In this document: one piece after another, positions 1 to 5,164 of the stretch | Position numbering within the stretch: the stretch's first letter is position 1 | Layout: the number at the start of each line of letters is the position of its first letter | DNA from: Colivivens sp964537205 | GTDB lineage: Bacteria > Bacteroidota > Bacteroidia > Bacteroidales > Bacteroidaceae | NCBI GenBank assembly: GCA_964537205.1 | Contig: CAZHZH010000101.1 | Span: forward strand, 1 to 8,579 | Reading direction: 5' to 3' | Length of the DNA stretch: 8,579 nt | Position numbers and translations under genes: made by a program | The notes under the pieces: model-generated | The model's input: the letters and a program-made list of their open reading frames with translations, nothing else | What the model was told of the DNA's origin: nothing | Database searches by the model: none

Positions 1-11
1 CTCTTTTTAAT

Positions 12-542
12 CTATGTCCGTTGATTTTTAGGAACAAGCAAGCTTGTCATATCCGTCCCCTCAAGTTGCAACAGCGCAATCTTCTTGTCTATTCCGCCAG
101 CGTATCCTGTCAGACTACCATTGCTCCCAACTACCCTGTGGCAAGGGATGATCAGTGATATGGAATTGTGCCCCACTGCGCCTCCGACGGCTTGTGCCGA
201 CATGCCCTCCAATCCTCTCTCTGCGGCGATATCCTTGGCAATGGCATTGTATGTCGTCGTTTTGCCGTATGGTATCTTAATCAGCGATTGCCATACCCTT
301 TGACGAAATGGGGATGCCGTCACTCTCAATGGTGGTGTAAAACCGGGTTCGTGTCCAGAAAAATATATGTCGAGCCAGCGACGTGTATCGTCAAAAATTG
401 GCAACGAGGTGTTTTCGTACTCCTTCGCCAGGGTATCGGCGAAATACTTTTGCCCGTCAAACCATAATCCTATCAGTGACTGACCGTCTGATGCCAGTGT
501 CAGGCCTCCAATGGGCGATTCATAATGAGCGGTGTAATGCAT
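12..542 (-). CDS. ogt: Methylated-DNA--[protein]-cysteine S-methyltransferase
   Basis: A 176-residue protein of the O6-alkylguanine-DNA alkyltransferase family. It repairs O6-methylguanine by moving the alkyl group onto its own cysteine in a single suicide reaction in the cytoplasm. The acceptor motif is IPCHRVV with Cys134 followed by His135 and Arg136. The family's SPFRQRVW (77-84) and IPYGKTTTY (90-98) segments and the GYAGG loop (146-150) are all present, and the length fits the short bacterial Ogt form without an Ada regulatory domain. At the position of the human arginine finger (17 residues before the cysteine) there is Gln117 in SAQAVGG, a substitution I believe is common in bacterial homologues. 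It starts 54 bp after the crcB stop and is probably cotranscribed with it. No Shine-Dalgarno site is visible; the sequence before the start is A/T-rich. The stop codon is complete inside the window. Confidence 0.96.
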   Translation of the reverse strand: MHYTAHYESPIGGLTLASDGQSLIGLWFDGQKYFADTLAKEYENTSLPIFDDTRRWLDIYFSGHEPGFTPPLRVTASPFRQRVWQSLIKIPYGKTTTYNAIAKDIAAERGLEGMSAQAVGGAVGHNSISLIIPCHRVVGSNGSLTGYAGGIDKKIALLQLEGTDMTSLLVPKNQRT

Positions 543-596
543 ATATATACTTGTGTGTCTTATTTGTCAGAAGATGTTTGAACATGTTTGGTAATC

Positions 597-974
597 TTAC
601 CCTATCATCGTAGCAAGCTTATACCCTATCCATACCGCCAGCATTCCTAAAGTTAGGCTTACGAGCATGTATGCTATGGATGTTAGTGGCATGTGCGACG
701 CAAGCAGTCCGCCGCTTTCTTTCATGAATGTTGAGAATGTGGTGAATCCGCCGCAGAACCCTGTTGTGAGTAACAGACGCGCCGATGGTGACAGCCAGTT
801 GTGTGTGGCCGGTATAGCAGATAGGGTTCCTATCAAGAGGCAGCCTACAATATTTACGGTAAAGGTCCCGACAGGGAATGGGGATGATATTATCGCTGTC
901 ATGCCTTTCGATATCAAGAAACGTAACCCTCCTCCTATTCCGGAGCCGAGAAATACTAACAGGAATTCTTTCAT
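597..974 (-). CDS. crcB: Fluoride ion channel CrcB/Fluc
   Basis: A 125-residue, very hydrophobic protein with four predicted membrane segments. It belongs to the CrcB/Fluc family, dual-topology dimeric channels that export fluoride across the inner membrane. Family motifs are clear: GSGIGGGLRF near the N-terminus (10-19), GTFTVNIVG with the pore Asn41 (36-44), and TGFCGGFTTFSTF (71-83) carrying the pore phenylalanines Phe80 and Phe83. Length is typical of the single-gene homodimeric form. It is the first gene of a minus-strand pair with ogt, and a Bacteroidota-type -7 element lies about 58 bp upstream. I looked for a fluoride riboswitch in the short leader and did not find one. Confidence 0.96.
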   Translation of the reverse strand: MKEFLLVFLGSGIGGGLRFLISKGMTAIISSPFPVGTFTVNIVGCLLIGTLSAIPATHNWLSPSARLLLTTGFCGGFTTFSTFMKESGGLLASHMPLTSIAYMLVSLTLGMLAVWIGYKLATMIG

Positions 975-989
975 TTGCTTTGTGTATTA

Positions 990-1013
990 TGATAAGGTGA
1001 GTATATTATCACC
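990..1013 (-). promoter_or_regulatory. Small inverted repeats in the crcB leader
   Basis: Two overlapping inverted repeats lie between the putative crcB promoter and its start: TGATAA (990-995) with TTATCA (1006-1011), and GGTGA (996-1000) with TCACC (1009-1013). They share bases, so only one can form at a time. They could be an operator or a weak leader switch, but the stems are short and chance is possible. Nothing resembles the conserved fluoride riboswitch core. Confidence 0.25.
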
Positions 1014-1031
1014 AATATGCCGTTTGTCTTG

Positions 1032-1039
1032 CAAAGATA
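1032..1039 (-). promoter_or_regulatory. Bacteroidota -7 promoter element for crcB-ogt
   Basis: On the minus strand this reads TATCTTTG, an exact match to the TAnnTTTG -7 consensus of the Bacteroidota primary sigma factor. It lies about 58 bp before the crcB start. No good TTTG -33 element is seen at the usual spacing; the nearest candidate is a poor ATTG, so only the -7 half is well supported. Confidence 0.6.
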
Positions 1040-1162
1040 CAAATTTTATTGGCATAATGTTTTCTTTGTTTGCAATCAGTGGCAATGTCGTGCCATGAAA
1101 GTTGTAGAATGTCGCATTACAAGGATTCCCTGTTGTATTGCTGTGTGAATAGTTTCCGAATC

Positions 1163-1212
1163 CGTTCAGTTGCGTTCAGCATCTGTTCAGTATTCGTTCA
1201 GTATCCGTTCAA
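1163..1212 (+). repeat. Five CGTTCAG-type repeats at about one helical turn
   Basis: The heptamer CGTTCAG or a one-base variant starts at 1163, 1173, 1184, 1195 and 1206, giving steps of 10, 11, 11 and 11 bp. The third copy reads TGTTCAG and the fifth CGTTCAA. The bases between copies are only partly conserved (roughly TATT or TATC), so the repeated part is the heptamer and its spacing. This phasing puts all copies on the same face of the DNA, as in clustered protein-binding sites. A further TGTTCA occurs at 1341-1346 and inverted copies occur at 1215-1221 and 1310-1315. No CRISPR-like spacer structure exists. The function is unknown. Confidence 0.7.
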
Positions 1213-1222
1213 AATTGAACGG
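1205..1222. repeat. 8-bp inverted repeat ending the CGTTCA array
   Basis: CCGTTCAA (1205-1212) and TTGAACGG (1215-1222) form a perfect inverted repeat around two A's. The left arm is the last unit of the direct-repeat array, so the array ends in a near-palindrome. The two-base centre suits a dimeric protein site better than an RNA hairpin. Confidence 0.6.
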
Positions 1223-1238
1223 CAAAGGGCGTAAAATC

Positions 1239-1279
1239 TGTGGATGCCCATTCGAATGACCTGCGTTTGCCCATCCACA
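1239..1279. repeat. Inverted repeat TGTGGATG / CATCCACA
   Basis: TGTGGATG (1239-1246) pairs perfectly with CATCCACA (1272-1279) across a 25-base loop that itself contains the palindrome ATTCGAAT (1249-1256). Its right arm abuts the next hairpin directly. This suggests a repeated palindromic element or a structured transcript; there is no T-run to make it a terminator. Confidence 0.5.
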
Positions 1280-1307
1280 CACCCTGTGTTTGCCCAAGCA
1301 CAGGGTG
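1280..1307. repeat. Strong hairpin with GCCC loop
   Basis: CACCCTGTG (1280-1288) is exactly complementary to CACAGGGTG (1299-1307). The pairing continues inward through TTT/AAG (one G-U pair) to a GCCC loop, making a 12-bp stem. No T-run follows on either strand, so it is not a typical intrinsic terminator. It sits directly beside the 1239-1279 inverted repeat and the 1310-1323 palindrome, so it is probably part of one palindromic repeat unit. Confidence 0.6.
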
Positions 1308-1309
1308 AG

Positions 1310-1323
1310 TGAACGCCCGTTCA
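1310..1323. repeat. Palindrome TGAACG-CC-CGTTCA
   Basis: Six-base arms TGAACG (1310-1315) and CGTTCA (1318-1323) flank CC. It uses the same CGTTCA core as the array at 1163-1212 and the palindrome at 1205-1222, now as an inverted pair, tying both ends of the repeat cluster together. Confidence 0.55.
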
Positions 1324-1556
1324 AAGACCATTCGTTTGCCTGTTCATATAACATGCTGATTTACAAGTGCAATGAGTGCAAACAACAATTGTACGGTCTT
1401 ACATCCTGCAGAAGAAGTATGTTCCATGCCTACATGTCGGTATGCTATGTCACTTCGCAATCAATCCGCCTGTAATACCAGCAAGACTGACTGTTGGTGT
1501 ACGAGTATTTATTCGACTTTTTCCATGACAAGAGAAAAAAATACCTTCAATCAACT
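1324..1556. other. Intergenic stretch without recognisable features
   Basis: I see no credible gene, tRNA or repeat family here. Short open frames occur, but they have no start context, no recognisable protein composition and no neighbours that would explain them. The right end is A-rich and leads into the promoter at 1557-1586. Confidence 0.5.
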
Positions 1557-1586
1557 TTTGTAATTCAAAGATTCTTCTTATATTTG
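1557..1586 (+). promoter_or_regulatory. Bacteroidota sigma-ABfr promoter for the structured RNA
   Basis: A TTTG -33 element (1557-1560) is followed after 18 bases by TATATTTG (1579-1586), an exact match to the TAnnTTTG -7 consensus. The spacing is within one base of the usual 19-21. The predicted transcription start is near 1592-1595. Transcription from here would run through the self-complementary region and meet the terminator at 1846-1883. It is the best promoter match in the window and the only one I can find upstream of the plus-strand operon. Confidence 0.72.
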
Positions 1587-1592
1587 CCAACG

Positions 1593-1883
1593 AAATCGCC
1601 CGTGCGGTTTCTGACATATACATAAAGGCGTAACTGTACGCTTTGGTTTTGACGAATTGGAATCTCGCAAATTCACATGTCAGTCAAAAACAAAGCAATG
1701 GGAACGCCTCATGGGATGTATTTTGTACAGCCCTCAAAGTCGTGGATATATGTATCCATGACAAGTGAGGTACTATATATTTACATCATCGTGGGGTTTT
1801 TGCATTGCTCGTTTCGACTGACAGGGCAATGCGAGAGCCTCAATTCGTGGAACGAGTAAACAGCTTGACTCCACGTTTTTTTT
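1593..1883 (+). ncRNA. Candidate structured RNA or operon leader, about 290 nt
   Basis: The transcript between the promoter and the T-run is full of complementary pairs. Five-prime domain: CTGACAT (1611-1617) with ATGTCAG (1677-1683), enclosing hairpins at 1624-1644 (ACTG loop) and 1654-1674. Central rod: AGCAATG (1694-1700) with CATTGCT (1803-1809), GATGTA (1715-1720) with TACATC (1782-1787), CCTCA (1732-1736) with TGAGG (1766-1770), and a 10-bp hairpin (1739-1748 with 1753-1762, one G-U). Competing pairs: GCATTGC (1802-1808) with GCAATGC (1826-1832), and CTCGTTTC (1808-1815) with GGAACGAG (1849-1856), which would break the terminator stem. It does not carry the hallmarks of tmRNA, RNase P RNA or SRP RNA. 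It could be a stand-alone sRNA (6S-like or unknown) or an attenuator for the helicase operon that starts 72 bp later. Open frames across it (for example 1677-1859) lack translation signals. Confidence 0.6.
1846..1883 (+). terminator. Intrinsic terminator of the structured RNA
   Basis: CGTGGA (1846-1851) pairs with TCCACG (1870-1875). The stem can continue through CGAG (1853-1856) with CTTG (1864-1867) after a small internal loop, and is followed at once by eight T's (1876-1883). It ends about 72 bp before the helicase start. The 5' arm can be captured by an alternative upstream pairing (1808-1815), so termination may be conditional. Confidence 0.75.
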
Positions 1884-1909
1884 GTTTATGCCATAATACA
1901 CCCTTGCTA

Positions 1910-1947
1910 ACAAACCGTCGGAGAGGAGTCGGCTGACACTTGTTTGT
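1910..1947 (+). promoter_or_regulatory. Inverted repeat just before the helicase start
   Basis: ACAAAC (1910-1915) and GTTTGT (1942-1947) are perfect inverted repeats flanking a purine-rich segment with GTCGG twice. It lies between the terminator and the GTG start. It might be an operator or a leader hairpin hiding the start, but the arms are only six bases. No TAnnTTTG promoter is visible in this interval. Confidence 0.25.
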
Positions 1948-1955
1948 AAAGAATA

Positions 1956-4900
1956 GTGGCGAGAATTTACGACAATATCGAGACCAAGTTCACAAAGGGA
2001 CTGCAGGACATCATAACCAATATGGGTGTCAAACGTGTGGACTTCTGTGTCGGCTATTTCAACCTGCGTGGTTGGAACTTGGTGGTCAATCAGATTGACA
2101 CTCTTCCGGGAGATTATGTTTACGAAGGCAATAGGCAGGAACTACGTTGCTGCAGGTTACTGATAGGCATGCATCAGCCTGACCATGAGTTGGTACGTCG
2201 TCTTTACTCCAAAGAACAGATACCCGATGCCGCATACGCACAACAGTGTAAGTTGGAAATTGCCAGAGACTTCAAAAAGCAACTCCTTCTTGGAATGCCA
2301 ACAAAGCAAGATGAGTGGACTCTGCGCCGTCTGTCCGCACAACTTAAAGCAGGCAAGGTGTGCGTGAAGCTCTATGTCGCCGAGCCGCTTCACGCCAAAT
2401 TGTACCTTGCACATCGTCCTAATGATACATTCAATCCGATTCCCGCAATCTTGGGAAGCAGTAACCTTACATACGCCGGTCTTACGCGCCAAGGTGAGTT
2501 GAACGCAGAGTTTGGCGACAGCGACAGCGCAAAGAAGTTGTCTGAATGGTTTGACGCACGTTGGAACGACCGCTTCTGTATCGACATCACAAAAGAACTT
2601 ATTGAGGCTATTGACAGTAGCTGGGCAGGCGAGAAAGTCGTTCCTCCTTATTATATATATCTTAAAATCGTGTACAATCTTAGTGCCGACGCGCGTTCGG
2701 GTATAAAGGAGTTCAGTCTGCCTCCAGAATTTCAGCACGACTTGTTCGACTTCCAGCAAACAGCGGTCAAGATTGCCGCACGTCATCTGAACAATGAGAA
2801 ACGAGGAGGTGCCATGATAGGCGATGTGGTGGGTCTCGGCAAAACCATTACCGCATGTGCCATCGCAAAAATCTATGAGATGACCTTTGCAAGCAGCACA
2901 CTCATCATCTGTCCTGCCAACCTGCAGGATATGTGGGACAAATATCGTAAGCGTTACGACCTAAAAGCCGATATTATGTCAATGGCAAAACCAATCGATG
3001 TGGACAACGCACGCTACTATCGTCTCATCATCGTGGATGAAAGCCATAACCTGCGCAATGAGAACGGGATGCGGTATCAGAATATAAAGTCTCTTATTCA
3101 ACACCAAGACAGCAAGGTTCTGTTGTTGACGGCCACACCTTATAATAAGGACTTCTCTGATCTCGCAAACCAACTTAAGTTGTTCATTGATGATGGCGAT
3201 GACCTTGGCATACGCCCCGAGGAATATATCCGGTCTTTGGGTGGAGAGCGTGCATTTTTGCAAAAGCACAATGAGATTTTCATTCGCAGCATCAAGGCGT
3301 TTGAAAAAAGCGACAAGCTTGAGGATTGGCAAGAGCTCATGAAACTTTTCCTCGTCCGCCGTACTCGTACATTCATCAAGGAGAACTATGCAAAGACTGA
3401 TGAAAAGAACGGTCGAAAGTATTTGAAGTTCAAGGACGGACATCGTTCCTATTTCCCCGACCGCATACCAAAGGCAATCAAGTTCGATACAGTGCCTAAT
3501 GACCAGTACCGTCGTCTTTACAGCGATGAGATGATTACCATGATGGGGGATTTGCGGTTGCCTCGTTACGGACTGTCACAATATGAGGACACTCACAAAA
3601 CGGCAGATGCTCCGACCAGTGACAAGCGATTGCTTGAGAACCTGTCACGTGCGGGAAAGCGCATGATGGGATTCTGCAAGAGCACATTCTTCAAGCGTAT
3701 TGACAGCAGTGGATTCTCGTTTCTCATCACTCTCTATCGTCACATCCTCCGCAATGCCGTGTTCATCTATGCTATTGAGAAAAGACTGCCGTTGCCTATT
3801 GGTGATGAGAATGGATTGCCAGAGGAATACCTTGACGACCAAGATGTNNNNNNNNNNNNNNNNNNNNNNNNNNNNNNNNNNNNNNNNNNNNNNNNNNNNN
3901 NNNNNNNNNNNNNNNNNNNNNNNNNNNNNNNNNNNNNNNNNNNNNNNAAGGATGACAAGGTTCTGATATTCACGCAATACAGTGATACAGCCCGATACAT
4001 CTATCGTCAACTTGTCAGGCGCGGTTTCACTCACATCGACTGTGCCACAGGAAACAGTGCCAACCCGACTACTATAGTGGAACACTTCTCGCCTGTCAGC
4101 AACGAGGTGAACATTCCAAAAGAAAATGAGACACAAGTACTTATTGCAACTGATGTATTGTCAGAAGGCCAGAACCTGCAAGACTCGCATGTCATCATCA
4201 ATTTCGACCTGCCGTGGGCTATCATACGTCTCATTCAACGTGCCGGACGTGTTGATCGTATCGGTCAGTTGGCTGAGAAGATATTCTGCTATTCTTTCTT
4301 CCCTGCCGATGGTGTGGAGAATATCATCAGACTGCGTAAACGTCTGAACGACCGTATCAACGAGAATGCCAACCTTGTCGGTAGTGATGAGAGGTTTTTT
4401 GAAGGCAATGAGACCAACCTGCGTGACATGTATAACGAGAAGAGCGGCAGTCTTGACGATGACGAGGATGACAACGATGTGGATCTTGCCTCACAGGCAT
4501 ATCAGATATGGAAGAACGCTACCGATGCCAATCCGAAACTTAAACAGATTATACCCGAACTGAGCGATGAAATCTACTCCACCAAGCGTGCGTCTTCACC
4601 GATTAACGATGGGGTGATTACATACATTAAAACAAATAACGACTATGACGTGCTGACATGGTACAATTCCAAAGGTGAAATAGTCAGCCAGTCACAAAAG
4701 AAAATCCTGCAAGCGTTGGCATGCAGTGCTGACACTCCAGCTGAACCACCGATTGAGAATCACTTCGACCTTGTTAATGCCGCATACGATAATGTTCAAC
4801 AAGAATCTACCACTGTCAGTGGTATGCTTGGCAACCGCCTTTCTACACGTTACAGAATAATTGAGTTGCTGGAACATTTCTACAAACAACCGCCTACCTT

Positions 4901-5138
4901 GTTCTTCTCCGAAGAGAAACAACAACAGTTGAAACTCGCCATCGACGACATCTACAACTATCAACTCCTCGAAAGCACCAAGTTCATTCTCGGTCGGATG
5001 CTACGCGCCCGTACCAAGGAAGAGATAGTGGATGCGGTATTAGAGATGCACAAGAACGGAACATTGTGTCGTATAGACGAGGAACATAACAGACATAAAG
5101 ACCCGAGCATCATCTGTTCGATGGGACTTAAATACTGA
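1956..5138 (+). CDS. PLD-nuclease / SNF2-type helicase, restriction subunit
   Basis: A fusion that should cleave or remodel DNA with an ATP-driven motor. The N-terminal part (about 1-200) is a phospholipase D-family nuclease: HAK (His146, Lys148), GSSN (Asn170) and Glu181. The 11-residue Asn-to-Glu spacing matches the H-K-N-E active site of the BfiI restriction enzyme. The helicase follows: FDFQQ (264-268), Walker A GDVVGLGKT (289-297), DESH (361-364), TATP (392-395). After the assembly gap come KVLIFTQYSD, DVLSEGQNLQ (from 733) and QRAGRVDRIGQ (761-771), then an acidic patch (about 829-845) and a C-terminal region I do not recognise. The start is GTG: an in-frame TAA lies just upstream at 1947-1949 and the sequence after it (ARIYDNIETKF) looks like the family's N-terminus. 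It heads an operon with the methyltransferase 26 bp downstream. Positions after 630 depend on the artificial gap length; the real protein is probably longer than the 1060 codons shown. Confidence 0.9.
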   Translation: MARIYDNIETKFTKGLQDIITNMGVKRVDFCVGYFNLRGWNLVVNQIDTLPGDYVYEGNRQELRCCRLLIGMHQPDHELVRRLYSKEQIPDAAYAQQCKLEIARDFKKQLLLGMPTKQDEWTLRRLSAQLKAGKVCVKLYVAEPLHAKLYLAHRPNDTFNPIPAILGSSNLTYAGLTRQGELNAEFGDSDSAKKLSEWFDARWNDRFCIDITKELIEAIDSSWAGEKVVPPYYIYLKIVYNLSADARSGIKEFSLPPEFQHDLFDFQQTAVKIAARHLNNEKRGGAMIGDVVGLGKTITACAIAKIYEMTFASSTLIICPANLQDMWDKYRKRYDLKADIMSMAKPIDVDNARYYRLIIVDESHNLRNENGMRYQNIKSLIQHQDSKVLLLTATPYNKDFSDLANQLKLFIDDGDDLGIRPEEYIRSLGGERAFLQKHNEIFIRSIKAFEKSDKLEDWQELMKLFLVRRTRTFIKENYAKTDEKNGRKYLKFKDGHRSYFPDRIPKAIKFDTVPNDQYRRLYSDEMITMMGDLRLPRYGLSQYEDTHKTADAPTSDKRLLENLSRAGKRMMGFCKSTFFKRIDSSGFSFLITLYRHILRNAVFIYAIEKRLPLPIGDENGLPEEYLDDQDXXXXXXXXXXXXXXXXXXXXXXXXXXXXXXXXXXKDDKVLIFTQYSDTARYIYRQLVRRGFTHIDCATGNSANPTTIVEHFSPVSNEVNIPKENETQVLIATDVLSEGQNLQDSHVIINFDLPWAIIRLIQRAGRVDRIGQLAEKIFCYSFFPADGVENIIRLRKRLNDRINENANLVGSDERFFEGNETNLRDMYNEKSGSLDDDEDDNDVDLASQAYQIWKNATDANPKLKQIIPELSDEIYSTKRASSPINDGVITYIKTNNDYDVLTWYNSKGEIVSQSQKKILQALACSADTPAEPPIENHFDLVNAAYDNVQQESTTVSGMLGNRLSTRYRIIELLEHFYKQPPTLFFSEEKQQQLKLAIDDIYNYQLLESTKFILGRMLRARTKEEIVDAVLEMHKNGTLCRIDEEHNRHKDPSIICSMGLKY
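3848..3947. other. Assembly gap of 100 N inside the helicase gene
   Basis: Exactly 100 undetermined bases, the usual placeholder for a scaffold gap of unknown size. It falls between the first and second RecA-like domains of the helicase. The frame happens to be kept across it, which fits one continuous gene, but a 100-base length would not by itself guarantee this. The missing piece includes the linker before the KVLIFTQYSD motif. Confidence 0.98.
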
Positions 5139-5164
5139 ATCAACTAACTTATCAATAACGCCTT

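Noticed and set aside
975..1031. Fluoride riboswitch in the crcB leader
   Set aside because: The leader is only about 57 bases and lacks the conserved pseudoknot core; only short overlapping inverted repeats are present.
1163..1212. CRISPR array
   Set aside because: Units are only about 11 bp with no unique spacers of 30 bp or so, and there are no cas genes.
1280..1307. Intrinsic terminator
   Set aside because: The hairpin is strong but no T-run follows it on either strand, and no gene ends nearby.
1290..1563. Two overlapping short plus-strand open frames (1290-1475 and 1372-1563)
   Set aside because: The first begins inside a hairpin loop, the two overlap in different frames, both lack start signals, and neither has recognisable protein character.
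1677..1859. 60-codon open frame inside the structured RNA region
   Set aside because: No ribosome-binding context, a second frame is open across part of the same DNA, and the sequence is better explained by base-paired stems and the terminator that overlaps its end.
2157..2786. 209-codon minus-strand open frame opposite the helicase
   Set aside because: It lies wholly opposite the well-supported PLD-helicase reading frame, and its sequence is the reverse shadow of conserved motifs.
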